NCBI GenBank assembly: GCA_964058845.1
Contig: CAXKVR010000006.1
Location: forward strand, 496,001 to 560,000
Direction of reading: 5' to 3'
Source: Carex sylvatica
Taxonomy: Eukaryota; Streptophyta; Magnoliopsida; Poales; Cyperaceae
Length of the DNA: 64,000 bases
A program made the position numbers and the translations under genes. Shown here in pieces: positions 21,856 through 35,534 of this stretch; the first letter of the stretch is position 1; each line of letters starts with the position of its first letter. The notes under the pieces were generated by a model. It worked only from the letters and a program-made list of their open reading frames with translations, searched no databases and was not told the DNA's origin.

Positions 21856-22380
21856 AAGATGAGATGATGTTGTTTACATGCTTTCCATATCAGTTATCTT
21901 ATGTCACTTTTAGTATAACATACGTGAATTTCATTTGATTATGGTGTGTGTGTGTGTGTGGATACTCGTTTTTTGATGAAAAATAAGAGTGTAACCATGT
22001 ATGGATATTGTTACTTGATTGTTTAATGGTAAGGGAATGTAAGTGTAACCATGTATGGATATTGTTGATTGATTGTTTAATGGCAAGGGAATGTAAGAGT
22101 GTAACCATCGGCTTGCATGTAATTTTTATTGCAGTAATTTCATACATAAATTTTTATTAAATATCTTTTCTTTTTCTCCACAAACATTCTTTTAAAACTA
22201 GAGATATAAACACAAATTAAAACACCTCTTTAATTTGCAAAGTATGGTAGTCTCTGTGTGTGTGTTTGTGAAGATGATACATGATACAATAAGATTTTGT
22301 ATTTTATTAAATTTTTATAATTATTTTTTTTTTCTTGTTTTGAAAAATATTTTATCGAAAACATAAATCGAAATGTCAAT

Positions 22381-22520
22381 AGCATTTTTTATATGTCTAT
22401 CCAACTAGTACTATATTCATAAAGACGGATAAAAGTAAAGATTTTTTTTCCTTATCATAACGAATACGAATATAAAAATAACTCCACCCAATTTGTATCA
22501 CACCCATTGACACCCCTAAT
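22381..22520. mobile_element. Transposon right-end fragment
   Basis: Ends acccattgacacccct, the inverse of the terminus at 9628, after cgaatacgaatat-type subterminal sequence. No partner end with a matching target duplication was found. Confidence 0.35.
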
Positions 22521-22762
22521 GCCTTCATCTCATTTTTCTCTCTCTACTTGGGGCCTAAGCTTTCCCACATCAGTGAAATATTTTCTAGATTTATTTTTTT
22601 TAAGCTCCAAAATTAAGAACCCATGTCTAAATTATGTGACTAAGCTTACAATGCATTAAAAAAATAAGTCCATGAGGGTCCTACTCATCCTACTCATATC
22701 ATTATGCTGATTTTATTTTATTTTAGAAATTATAAAATTATTCTTCCAGAAAAGGAAATGTG

Positions 22763-22930
22763 TGGTTCCAACTCTCTGCTCCGGAACTGCACCAATGATA
22801 CTGTACCATCAATTTTTCACGTTGCCACAACAACCACACAAAAAGTCACACATGTCATGAAAAACTAATAGAATTGTACCATTGATGCAGTTCCGGACTC
22901 TGCGCCGAGTTGGCCGAGTTGGAACCGCAT
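22763..22930. mobile_element. Short hAT-like MITE
   Basis: Inverted ends ggttccaactc on both sides and, further in, ctccggaactgcaccaatg on the left against the complement of gtccggaactgcatcaatgg on the right. The exact ends are uncertain to within a few bases. Confidence 0.6.
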
Positions 22931-22934
22931 CACA

Positions 22935-24124
22935 TGAGCTTTTGTTGTTTAAATTTGTGGGTTGCACACAAATTTTAATAAAAAAAATACAAAATAATTT
23001 ATAAAAATATTTGAAGATGGTTTGAAATTTAAAATCAGAATGCAATATCTAGAATGAAGATTAATTTGAGAATTAATTTATAAAAACGATCTGTCATGAA
23101 GTAACATGATCGATCAAAATAAAAATGCAAATATTTTTTAATTTTTAATAGTTTATTTAATTTGATAAAGAAAAATTATGAGGATCAAAGAAATTTAAAA
23201 AAATGCAAATGCAAATTCAAACTTCAAACGAGCATAAGTACTTTTGACAGAAAATTTCAATTTTAACATATGACTACTTTTCAAAAACTGCTTGTAAAGG
23301 AATCTACAAAATAAAATGAGGGTGGTATTGACACTAAAGAATAATCAACCTACCTTCAGAAGCAGAACCCAACTTTGAGTATGGAGGGAGCTAACCGACT
23401 AAAATCATATACTCAAAAAATATTATAATAAAAATCAAAATCTATAAAATACAAAATAATATGATTCTTCGCTATTTAATTTTATAAAACTTACAATAAT
23501 TAACAAACACCAAATAACATGTTTAACAAAATAAAATAAAAAATATAGAATATTCAAACATCATATTTTTTTTATATTATTTTAATTTAGACTTACGCTT
23601 TTCTTTTTTTAAAATTTTCTAACTTCAGAAATTAATTTGTTACTTTTAAAATATATAGAATGATTATTAATGGAACGCTAATTTCATCGTTCTTATTTTG
23701 AATTTTTTTCTAACATGAGAAACTAATTTGTTGCTTTCTGCTCTTTTCTTTGCTTTCTATTTTTATAACTTTTTTTTGTTTTTCTGAAATTATAATAACT
23801 TTTTTTTATAACTGTGATGTGCATTTGTCTTTTTCTTATTTTATTTTGTACTTTTCTATATTAAACCATTTTTTAAGTTTTCAAATGAGATATTTTAAGT
23901 CAATCGGTTACAGGTCACGTGAAACCATACCAAAACAAATGAAGTTGATGTTACTTATTTATATATGAACTCTCTAAATTTTATGTATTATCACATGGAG
24001 ACTGAGGCATACAAAATATAAATTTTAGTAAATTTTCTAAGTACTTGTTAAAAAAATTGAAAATATTAGAGTTTACTCAACCACCTTTCAATAGTACCAC
24101 CTTCCGCCCCTTCCTACCTCCTAA
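22935..24124. other. No gene recognised
   Basis: Very AT-rich, with many poly-A and poly-T runs. No open frame shows a protein family pattern. Confidence 0.5.
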
Positions 24125-24370
24125 GGTCATGTTTTAGTTGCTACATAAATTTTAGGAAAATTAAGTTGTTTCTTTCATTTTATATCTCATGTTTTACATC
24201 TCATTTGACAGTTTAAGTCATAACTTAAATTAATTCATATGAAGAAGAAAGAAATTAGAAAATGAAGAAGTGTGTATAATAATGGGTCCACTGATAGAAT
24301 AAATGTGAAACAAGTTAATATATTTGAAGAGGTGATTTAAGTTACTTCGACGTAACTCTATTTTATGTCT
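24125..24370. mobile_element. Possible MITE of the GGTCATRTTTGGTT type
   Basis: Starts ggtcatgttttagttgctac and contains catctcatttgacagttt, as in the clearer copies at 53180 and 60318. The right end is not recognisable. Confidence 0.35.
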
Positions 24371-25339
24371 TGTTTGATAATAAATGTGGAGCAAGAAATT
24401 TACTTTACAATGAGGGAAACAAATCTGTTGTTGTTTGATTCCAAACCCATCTGTTCACATCTTTTTAAGCGCGAATCTCAATCAAAAAGTTTTTTAATGC
24501 ACAAATCTCAATCAATATCACAGGTTTCTGTTATTCCTCAAGAATAACAACAGATTTATTTCCCACAATCAGTCATGACCTAATGGAGTAATTCCCCCTT
24601 CCAATTATCAAGTTATCTTCTTGATTTCTAGGGTTTCTAAACATTTTATTTTCAGTGTTTTTTATGCTATTTTGGAAATGGAGAAATAATTCAATAAATT
24701 ATCCCATCTAGCATAGCAAATTATTTTGGAAATTGAGAAAATGAAAAATGAATAAAAAAAAATGGAGCAAAAAAAATATTACTTCAAAGACGCGCGCCTT
24801 AGCAAAAAATTGGTTACGGGCTTAAAGGATTAACAAATCAAGAAAAATATTAAACTAACATCAGAAAAAAAATGTTATCTTATCTTAATCATTTAACTGA
24901 AGTAATTATTTATTTTTTATTCATTAGTTAATACTTCATTTATCTTTATGTTGTTTTATTTATCATCATCTATTTCTAAATTGTATTGTTGTTAATATAC
25001 TCAATACGAGAATAATATAATAAAAAATGTATCCTGTAAAGTATAGTCGTAAATATAACCTGTATAATATGGCAAATTCAGTATGTAAAAAAATAGATGA
25101 GATGGACGAGAAACACAACCCCATTACAGAAATTTTACCTATGAGATACTGAGATTCACGCGCCTCCAATGTAACGGTAAAGAAGACCTAGCACCTACCT
25201 TGCTACCATTTCAAATAAATAATTTATTCATGGATTTGACTCATGTCATGTCTATACTGGAGAAAAGGCACCTAAATACATTATCAAAGAGAAGTGCACA
25301 AGGAAATAAGGAAAGAAGACAAACTACATAATTTTAGCG
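24371..25339. other. No gene recognised
   Basis: AT-rich sequence with short frames only and no recognisable family. Confidence 0.45.
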
Positions 25340-25745
25340 CGGCGAAATCAGTCTGGAAACGGTACAGTTACAGTACGACAAATGTGACTATTACGTGTCG
25401 TGATTATTCACATGCTATAGTTATCTTTTGAAAATTTGGCATGTTACGTCACATGAAATATCTAGTCACGGAATGTGATCACGCGATTCACGTGTAATTA
25501 GAACCGTTATATCTTAATCGAGTGGTGAATCTTGAGTAAACTAACTTAAATTATGAAAAAAAAATAGTTAGATGTGGCCAAATGTGACTGGACACAACAT
25601 GTTTCACACGGAGTGACTCTCGTGCCATGACTATCCCTCCACGTTTTAGTCACAACACAACACATGAGACTGTTTACTTAATCACAACACGGCACGAGAC
25701 TAAAGTCACAACGTGTTAATCATAGCATAACACAGAACATTTTTA
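25340..25745. other. Cluster of TGTGACT/AGTCACA and CACG motifs
   Basis: TGTGACT, AGTCACA, ACGTGT and CACAACAC recur many times in both orientations over 400 bases, in contrast to the AT-rich flanks. Subterminal regions of hAT or CACTA transposons have this look; no terminal inverted repeat was found. Confidence 0.4.
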
Positions 25746-26078
25746 CCACTATGTAGAAAAATATAATTTGGCAACACAGAAAGACCCAGTGCCTTTGGTG
25801 ATTGTATGAAAACTGATACTCGTCTTCAGAACTGCAAAATGTTTTGTGATATTTTGCAACCTTTAAAATAAAATATCACACATCATCACGAAAGAAGCCG
25901 ATTCCAAATTACAACATGTATAGTTTATTTGATTAGGAAGCACGTATTCTTAAGAAATTAATGATAACTAATTTAAGAAACTAAGAAGTTTACAAGCAGC
26001 AGCAACGGAATCAAACTTCAATACAAATTTTTTGAGATAATGTCACCAGAATAATTTCAAAGTGTAACGGGTTTACCA

Positions 26079-26299
26079 GAGTTGGCTAATATGCTAACTT
26101 TCAGATCAAGTGATTTTCTGCCTATCTAAAAGACTAGTAAAAAAATTCAAAAAAAAAAATATAAAATTTGATTTGCAAGTACATATTCATATGAAAATCA
26201 TGTTAAATAGTTCGGATCGACCGTTAGAATTTTAAAAACTCAAATATTGAGCCGTCGCACAGAGGCCCTCTATGCTACGCGTAGCATATTAGCATTTTC
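26079..26299. mobile_element. MULE-type MITE with a deleted left arm
   Basis: Ends GAGTTGGCTAATATGC and, inverted, GAAAATGCTAATATGC. The right arm carries the shared core (atcatgttaaatagttcgg, atcgaccgttagaat) and the tattgagccgtcgcacag cap segment also found at 5367-5775. Most of the left arm is gone. Confidence 0.6.
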
Positions 26300-26308
26300 A
26301 TATATACA

Positions 26309-26719
26309 GAGAGAGAGAATTGGGCTATGGTGAGTTGCGAAGAGTCTTGTTTTACTTCACGCTCATATCTTCGTTTTCAAAGGCCAAATAGTCGATCCGG
26401 ACTGCTTAACATTATATCTATATTGAAATGTGCTTGGACACTAAATTTTACATTTTTTTTGAAAAAAATTTACTCACTTTTTTTAATATTTCAAAATCAT
26501 TATTTTTATGATCTAGAATCCATCAATTTTCTACCTATCTAAATATAATAATAAAAAATTTCAAAAAAATATAAAATTTAGTCTCCACGCACATTTCAAT
26601 ATGGATATCATTTTAAGCACTTCGAATCAACTATTTGGTCTTTGAAAATGGAGATATGAATGTGAAGTAAAACAAGATTCTTACTTGGCAACTCACCATG
26701 GCCCATATCTCTCTCTCTC
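26309..26719. mobile_element. MULE-type MITE, cap type with tcttgttttacttcac
   Basis: Inverted ends GAGAGAGAATTGGGCTATGG and GAGAGAGATATGGGCCATGG, each followed by gtgagttgc and tcttgttttacttcac. Inside is the usual core: ccaaatagtcgatccgg and tgaaatgtgcttggac against its complement. Flanks are TA-rich. Confidence 0.7.
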
Positions 26720-27014
26720 TATGTATATATATATATAATAGCTGCTTAATACGTAGGTAACTAGTCAGACTACATGTAGTATTGAATACCAATATATTCA
26801 ATTCTTTGCTTGCTACCTCAAAAAAGATAATTATATATATCCAATTCAAACACAAAAACAAGCTATGTTTCTTCGTATATGCTGACTAAAAGGCTACTAT
26901 ACCACTTCGTAGAAAGCTTATATATTACAAAAACTCACAAGTAAATTTAGTTAATTTACAAAGTTTGTGCTAAAAACCCAAATGTAGCTGTACGTGTGAT
27001 TTGACTCTGGTAAT

Positions 27015-30000
27015 TCAGGAGAGGGTATACTCACAGTCAATCAGACGGGTCAGGATCTCCTGACAGCTCGGTCTTTCATGAGGCTCAGCCCAACAATCTA
27101 AATCAGAAAAAACAAGGTCCAAATTATCTTTCATGCACTCAAGGGATCAACATGTCTCACATCCTTTGCGGAAGAATTTTTGACATTTTACAGAAAGATG
27201 CACAGAGGAGCTAGAAAATTGTTCTCTGATTTCATTTTATAAGGGGAGCTAATAGTATTGACTCTTGCAAAAATTAGAAAATTTGAAGGACAAAAATGAA
27301 AATTTTCATTTATAGGACGGCTTAACCCCTGGGGATACATGACATGGTAGAACAGGTACTTACAGTTTGCCTTCCCTCTTCTTTACTTTTTATTCAAAGA
27401 CAACAGTTTAAAATTACCTGTGATCAACTTGCCAAGTGGACCTTCTGGAATCTCGAGCCTTGTCCCTTCATTAGCTACCGCATAAACTACCTAATGAACA
27501 ATTGAAAAAACAATATTATGTCACATTTTCTTACTAGATAAGACTCATTGTGGAGAATGTATTCCAATTTTAATGCTTTATATGTTATTTTACATTTTTC
27601 TGCAAATTGCAACCATTCAGCAAAAAGTTGATTAAAATACTAATATTCCATCAGCTGTTGAAATTTACTCCCTCAAGATATAAGCATCAGTTTTGTATTG
27701 TCACTTCTCTTCATCGTAAAAGGAAAATAAAATTAAACGGAGTAAATTTCAACATTGGCCTCCAAGCATGCCAGAATCAGTTATGAAAAACCAGCATCAA
27801 TATGGTTGTTAATTTGCTTGGCTTAAACCTTGTATGAACAATTTGGTGCTATTTGCAGGAGATTGCAAACAAACCAGTATATGAGTTCATTTACAAATAA
27901 ACCCAATTAAAACAGTTTTTTCATTCTCTTACTTGAACAGGAGGGATACCGTCCCAAGGCCTCTTCAAAGTGCAAAGCTCCCACATGATAACTCCAAGGC
28001 TGAAAATATCGCACTTCTCAGTGAAGGGCTCGTTGCGTATCAGCTCTGGAGCCATCCACTCTGGTGTCCCTGCAGATGAGCTGTCACTCATGGGCCCGCA
28101 TGTCATAACACTTGAGAGCCCAAAATCACAAATCTTCACCGTCCAGTGCTTGTTAACCAAACAATTTGCACTCTTAAGGTCCCGATGTACTATCTTCATC
28201 CGGTGTATGCACATCAACCCCCTTTAAATAAGCAATTTAACAAACAAGAGTTCAATAAGCATTCAAGCTATGATTTCTATTTAACATGGTTTACAGTTGA
28301 CAACAGAATCATCAGCTTCACCAGATAAAAAGGGAAGGAATAAACACACACAGGATAAAGTATACACTTAGAAAAAATATATATATATATATACTTTGAA
28401 ATTTCAAGGACCCAAATGGGAACAGCTTGAAACTTCAGCAACCATCAATGGAACTTAGATTAGTTTAGAACATTAACACAAACCTGCATATATCACGAAG
28501 CATTTTAAGCCTCCTACGCCAAGTAAGCCTCTTTTTCTGACCGGTCATGTGTATGAGGTAATACAATGACCCCATTTCCATGTACTCGGTCACCATGGAC
28601 AGGTTTGGAGGCTTCATGCAAGCACCAAGAAATAATATAACTGCACAAACATAATAAACAGTATAAATCACATAGATTATAAAATATTTATCCTGGTTGC
28701 AGTTACCTATGAATGATGGGTTTTTGCAAGCTATATTTAATATTTTTTTTAAAAAGAACAAAACACCCCACATTTTAATACATACAATTAACACCCACTT
28801 TTATTGGGGCTATTTGCAAAAATTAATCTACAAAGCTAAAGTAATGCCAAAAATTGATAATACTGCCCTCTTGTTTCAGTATTAACTCTATTGAGCTTCA
28901 TATTTAGTTCGGAGAAGTTTGTCATGCAAGAAATAAATTAAGTTGGCTTAGAACAAAGAAGCGGAAATGGAGTTAAAAGCAAATTATCAATATTTAAATG
29001 AATATACCTTCCCTATCACCAAGCCACGGTTGGTCAATTATTATAAATATCTCAAAGAGATTGGTGGAAAATTTTGGTGGAAAATTTAAGAATAGCCGAG
29101 TAATATCTTGGTTCATAACTAAGTTGTTGGACATAATTGAAAACCCCTGCCAAATTATTAAAAGTTGGCCTTCTTTTGAGCTTAAATATATAAAAAGAAA
29201 TTATACACCACTTTCTCATGGTTATTCGGGAATGAATGATAATCAAGTACCATTAGGATGTCGCAGCCGGCTGCAAAAAAAAAAATATTCATATAATCAG
29301 CAAAAACTGGATTGGAGAACTTGGGGTGAAAGATGGAGAAGAAAGCAAAAAAAATATTTTGGTTTGATTATTAAATTTCATTAAAAAAATTGAACTTGTC
29401 CTAGGAACTCTTACACCAATGAACCCATAAATTCAAATTAAAAAAGACGAGCCGAGATTTCTCCTAATATCACTTGGATAAACTTGCAGCAACAACTAAA
29501 AAGCACAAATATTTCATTAATGGCTTGGAGGGAGAAGTTGCTTTCTTAACCCAACTTTACTTCTCATAGACTTAAACCTTCCTTTTTGGAATGACCTAAT
29601 CAGCAATGAGTCACCATGGACAGATAAACCCACCATTTGCCATTAGCTGACACAATATGGACTATTTGGTTCAAGTAATAGTTCAGGAACCGGTTAAATT
29701 TTCTTGCCTTGTGAAAGGTTATGGACCAAGATATGAATTTCACAGAATAGACAACCTCAGAATGAATATTTCATTGCAGAAATCTTCCATGTTCTCGATT
29801 GTTAGATCTTGCTCTAGAAATACTTTAATGGCAACATCGGTACCATTCCATATGCCACGGAAAACCTCTCCAAAGAATCCTGATAATAAGACATTTGTTC
29901 AATAAGCTTCATGCAAATAATATCATACGTGTTGTGCAGAAAGGAGTATAGTAAATCAGAAAGGATTTGAGTATAGAAGCAGATATTTTTGCTTGGTGCA

Positions 30001-33000
30001 CGGGTTACTGGACTTGACTGATATGCAGCACATTTTGTCATAAGTAGAGCAAAGCACTAATAAAGGCCGGTCAGCCTCAATGAACCCAATGCATCACAAC
30101 TAAACCATAATTTTAGAATTAACCGCCTCCGCTTAAATATTATCTCAATTGTGCAACAAAAACCAAAAAAGGATGAGCATGTCATAAAATGAGCCAAATT
30201 TGCATGTGTTGGATGGTTCACCTATCCCGACACGTGTGCCAATGGTGAGCTCTGAGAAATCAATATCCCATTCTTCAAAGAGCAGGAGAGGCTTGTTGAG
30301 AAAAGGAGAGCCCTGCAACACCTTATTCCAAGTAGTTACCATCCTTTGATTTGTGATATAATCATCATTTGCTGATGCTTGGCCCCGAATTTCATGAGGA
30401 GATGAAGGCAAGGATACTGCCTTTTGAGTTGTTGCCTGGTCACAACATAAGTTCAAATTATGTCAGATTTGAGATATATGCCCAAGTGTAGAATGTTACT
30501 GTCTCTTGACTACATTTTACCATATTTCCATTTTGATTGCTTTATGCAACTTCCCCAGTAATGATAATAGCGATTAAAGAAGGCTAAACCGAAGGAAGCA
30601 TAATTGCACAATTAATGTAAATCTGAATTATATTGAGGCGTGACTAACAACTGGAATTCAATTGAACTGAGGTTTACTGCGGATTAATCGCAACTCTGGG
30701 ACCAATTGTGTAAAACTATACCAGTATCATAATGCAAAGATCACTGTGAGAAATAACAATCCCTTGGTACCACCCCATATCTCATCAAATCTCAAATTTC
30801 TGATGAGAAGATTAAAAAAAAAATGGCAGAGAAAAAGAAATGTACATTATTTGGACTACTCTCATTAGAATATGAGCCTTCAACCACATGATCTCTCTGG
30901 AGACGGTTTTGTTTCAGGGTCTCGTTCATAGCACGAACAGCCCTACAATCAGAAGGCAATTAACATCAGTACATAGTTGATTTACCACAAGTCGACCATT
31001 ACACCTTGAGCTTCTTGAGAATAAGGAGACAAGACCTAAGCAAATGTAGGTCAAAGGCTGCAAATTAAGAGTAAACCATGCAATAATAAGTTGTTTAAAA
31101 TGCTTCACTGAATAGTTATGTTAGTATGATTAATGTTCTACGAAGACAACCATTCTAATATATACTAACACATAAGAGTTTCAATAAATTTCATTTTTTA
31201 TAGCATTAAAACCTTAAGATCAGCAAAGCATTCATTACTAACATTTATGTCATCTGAATGTATTCTGAACTTCTGATAAGATTTATCATGCCACAGGGTT
31301 GTCACATTGATATTAACTCTAAGATCTCATTTCTTTGACTAAAGTGAAGGTCATTAATACTGGACATGTCCAGTGATGCTGGAGAACTGGAACGTTACTT
31401 CCTGCTCTAGAGTACTTGCAAGATCAGAATCAAGCAAAACAATCTAAAACACTTCTTATATTATTCTTTTAGGTTCTGAATGTCTTGTTTCGTTTTGGTG
31501 AATGGAGAAACTTACACTCTACTTCACAATGAACTCAATTTGAAATGCAAAAAACAAAAAGAGAGCCAAATAAATATTGATCAAGTGAAACTAGTGTTGA
31601 CCTCACTATATCATCACCAATCTCAGGAGTGATACTGATGCTTCTTCTTCTTATCCTACGGACACTAGGTTTTACTGGACCATTGGAGCCATCAGATCTG
31701 CATGACAACATTCAAAGAAAATAATACAGTAGCTGAGCTCTCCACCAACCTGTGCTCTTTTTTTGGGAGCGAGGTAACTGCTGAAGCTTGAACTTAATTA
31801 AAATAATTAAATGAAGACAACATGATAACACAGCACAAATAATGTAGTAGCAATAGCCTTACTTAATATTCATTTTTTGAAAGAACGTCGGAGAATATAT
31901 AATACTTTAGCTACCGGAGGGTACACATAAAACTTTAAAATTTGAGAGAACCTATGAAATTTTGGTCTAACTAATAAGGTCAAGAATAATGATTACTACA
32001 AACCTTGGAGTTGCAACTCCACAATCAGAACCAAGTGTTGACCTCCCCTTTGCTCTTAATAAATGGTGCTCTGGGCTATTTTACCAATTAAAAGGGAAGT
32101 GTGTTAAGCCAAAAACAAAATATATACTCTACCAGAAGAAAAGAACATAGATAATGAAGAAGATAATCATCAGTATTAATATCATAATTATGCACCTCTT
32201 AGTAAATCAAAAGATCAAGATGAGTAGCTTTCAAAACCATATTGGTGGAAATTATGATTCAGTTTATTATCAATTTAGCCTCAATCCACGCAAATTAAAG
32301 AAAAACCATACCAGGTTAAAACAGTGCCCAGTGGTAAGTGCTAAATCCAAAATACCAGTTCATACAATTAAAAATACTGAAGTCGATGTTGCTTTTCAAG
32401 CTCCAATAATTTTTCCTTTTCTTTTTGGAACTCTTGAAACAATTAGTAAATTAAGCTTGTTGCTTGCCACATTCAAGTGAAGAAACAATAACTCATCTAT
32501 TCGGAGCGTTAAAAATTTCAGGGATTGGGTAATTGAGTGAAAACCTAAAAGTTGATGTTACAATGACCAGTAAATACTGAAATGAGTATGCAGCCTATTG
32601 AGCATGGTAATACCTGGAACTAACGGTGGTTTCTTCAGCAAGAGCTGTCCTCTGGTTGTGCCTCCACAAGACATTTGCAATGTTGGGTTCACTATGTGAT
32701 GAACTGATACAGTGAACGAAAAGAGAATAATTACTATTTTGGGGATTCAATCAGGACCTACGCATATATTTCCTTATAATTTTGCTTCATCCAGTTGTAA
32801 CTGCAACCTTCACTGCCGAGCATAGAAAGCTGGTCTAGTTCGTACCAGTCTGAACGAGTATTGTGATCCCAGGAAAATGTTTCACAGATCGTTTACAAAT
32901 CTCACTCAACAAGTCAGATAGGAACTATAGAACAAATAATCTAACAATGAAGCTACATTTAAAAATTAAATTTAGAAAAATAAAAGAAAGAATGAATTTC

Positions 33001-35448
33001 AGTTACCTTAGTTTTCCTTCAGTAAATGTTCTTGACCTTAACATAGGATTACGCAAGGATCGTCCAGATAAATTTGATGATGCTTCCATCCTCCTCTGGT
33101 GAAGATTTTCATCTTGTTCCGAACTGTCATTACAAGCAAAACATTTTATTACAATGAATCTACAAAGCATTTAAGACAAAGACAAGCTGTTATGTATCAA
33201 TATCAAATCATATAAAAGATACCATTGAAAATGTATAATATCAAATAAATCATATAGCAGATACCGTTGAAGACAACTTAAATCAAATATGAAGTAAAAG
33301 AAAATGCGTACACATCAGCTTCAACTTTGTCCGAAAGCCCACAAAGGGGGCTATTTGGCTCAAGAGGGGAATCACAAGAGTCATTTTCAGCAGAGTCACT
33401 CTCTCCTGCCACAGAGATATGAGACGCAAAAATTGACTTGGCCGAAAACGGGATCAGCTGCCCGGGAAACCGCATCAAATCGACCAGCAGTTCCACGGAG
33501 TTGAGCACAACCACCACTGACATATGCTTGTATGAATCAGAGAACTCAACTGCCCCCTCGTTTGGTAGCCCCTACCGAGGACAAACCACTCTTAATGTCA
33601 GCCAATATATATATATGGTACTTGCACATTGGTGAGGTAATGATATTTATTTTTTGGAATTAAGCCCAATGCCCTACATTGTGATGTTAGGCAGTGATTT
33701 ATTTTAACCCACTTTGATCCTAAGACATGCAACTAAACACAAAATAAAACGAGAAAAATAGAATAGATACCCATCAAACCTGTATCTGTACCACACAGAA
33801 CAGTACATGCAAGTTATTTCTTGTTTAGTATCTAGTTGAAACTTCATAAACAGATTGGACTAAACGCTAACTTATCCAATACAATATAGGTAGTGCCAAT
33901 CCAACAGCATTGAAGACCATGTAATGAAGTAAAGTCTAAAAATTACCACAACAATTTTGCTCTCTAAACCTATAGCATCAGCAAGAAATTTGAATAGAAT
34001 TGCTCTTGGCCGGCAGGATCCATGCCTTATCTGCCCTAAAAGTTGCACTCCTTTGCACTCTATGAACTGAGAAGCATCTTCCGGTGCAGCTTTTGGTTGG
34101 CTGGGTTCTAGAGTTGGGCGCTTGTAAAAATCAAACACCTAATTTGCAAGTTTTCAAGTATTATATTGATTAGCTCACTCATAATAGAAACAGAAGTCAA
34201 ATTTCCAAAATTTATATTTGCTCAATTTTATATAGTAACAGGATTCAAGTTTCAAATATTATTTTGCATCTCCAACACTTTACAATTTTCTTATCTGTAA
34301 ATTAGAAAAAAAATAAGTGTCGTGTACTGTAACAACGAAAAAATCCAGCATACCCTATTAATAAAATTCCCCATATAAACCTTCTCAGAAAGCATAATAC
34401 CCAACGTGCCCCCGGAAAAGTTTATATTCTCGTTTTGGGAAAGGTATAAAAATTGTACAAGGACTGCAGGTATTTATTAAACATTTTCCTTTTGCAACTT
34501 TGCGCTTGACATACAACACCCTCTACTTTTGCAAGTAAAATGTTAAATTCTCCTTCAGGCCAATGAAAACTTACCAAGCTGGCTATCTTTTTAATTACAA
34601 GTGCAGGGTTTGAGCTCAGTCCTTTAAAAGCTGCACTGAACTGCTTAATCATACTGAGTTTCTTATCCTTCTCAGGATCTACAAGTATGATGTCGGCCTT
34701 GAGACCGTCCATGCCGAGAGAATGCAGCGTATCTAGTGATGGTATGGTGGGAAATAGCTCTTTTAGCTTTTTATCCTGCACATTACAAACATCTGTTAAG
34801 CACACTGACTCATATCCTATTTGAAATAAAAAGAAATAAAAGAAAGATTCCCACTATTTTACCTTTCAACATACCCACGACTTACCTAGACCCAAATAAC
34901 CCCCAATCTAACACAAGAACTAACTCGTAGAGTACAACTTGTTTCCCCTCAACTCAATACACTCAATACACCCAATAGCATTCTTCCCTGTTGTTCTCTG
35001 CCTAACTTCTTTAGAATAATAACAATAATGTTTGTAGGAAACAAGAAAAATTTAAATCAAAGGTTGTTTGAGACCAAACAGGTCCGTTTAAAGAAGTCAC
35101 AAGTACCAAAAATCAATGACATAACAGATTAATTGTTTCTTCCATAACAGAACAATGGATGAGAAAACCCTTGATTGGGGTTGCTCGCAGAGCATTGGTT
35201 GATGCAAAACAAGTTGCTAGCATTTTCAAACAAAAGCAACCACTTACTGGGATGAGGGAGTAAAAGCCATTAGGTATAACTCCAGAGAAGGTTCCAGTGG
35301 ACCAGAGCACCTGAGAAGAGTTGCGAGATAGAGACTCCTTTGCCGTCAGGACCTCATCTTGCACTGACAATGAAACTGACTCCATCTTATCCAAGAAGTC
35401 TGGAGGCCACCAACCATTTCCACTTGACCCTGGTTCATTCTCCTCCAT
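27015..35448 (-). CDS. EDR1-domain Raf-like MAPKKK, 16 coding exons
   Basis: Predicted 761-residue protein kinase resembling the Arabidopsis At2g31010/At2g42640/At3g58640 group. Coding exons: 35448-35248, 34775-34575, 34138-33947, 33571-33312, 33123-33007, 32703-32614, 32075-32004, 31697-31602, 30942-30846, 30435-30222, 29879-29756, 29270-29251, 28640-28484, 28221-27933, 27490-27418 and 27097-27015; every junction is GT-AG and the phases join. The N-terminus (WWPPDFLDK, SGVIPNGFYSLIP, IRHGSCRPRAILFKFLADAIGL) is an EDR1-type regulatory domain. The kinase domain has GIGFFGEV near 512, VAIK with Lys532, HRDLKSAN with Asp628, DFG at 646-648 and APE at 671-673, so it should be active. The family phosphorylates MAPKKs or SnRK2 kinases in stress and hormone signalling. 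The protein ends DCEYTLS, TGA 27017-27015. Exon calls are strong; alternative splicing cannot be judged. Confidence 0.93.
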
Positions 35449-35483
35449 TGCATAAACAGAACTATATGGTGTTCTCTTTTATT

Positions 35484-35534
35484 TTATTCCTGACACGTCA
35501 GAAGCATCTCTAGTGCTCTTGCTGCTGATTTCAT
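35484..35534 (-). CDS. 16-codon upstream open reading frame of the MAPKKK
   Basis: ATG at 35534 is the first triplet of the second transcript exon (acceptor tatag at 35536-35535). The frame reads MKSAARALEMLLTCQE and stops at 35486-35484, 35 bases before the main ATG. uORFs in this position commonly lower translation of the main frame. It depends on the proposed 5'-UTR intron being spliced as described. Confidence 0.5.
   Translation of the reverse strand: MKSAARALEMLLTCQE

Noticed and set aside
9628..22520. One large transposon with aggggtgtcaatgggt ends
   Set aside because: The two inverted ends are 13 kb apart, have different flanking bases (atacaatt and aatgcctt) and enclose unrelated genes and elements.
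28998..29384. A 128-codon plus-strand frame
   Set aside because: It lies within introns of the MAPKKK and covers the 20-nt microexon on the opposite strand; no family match is apparent.
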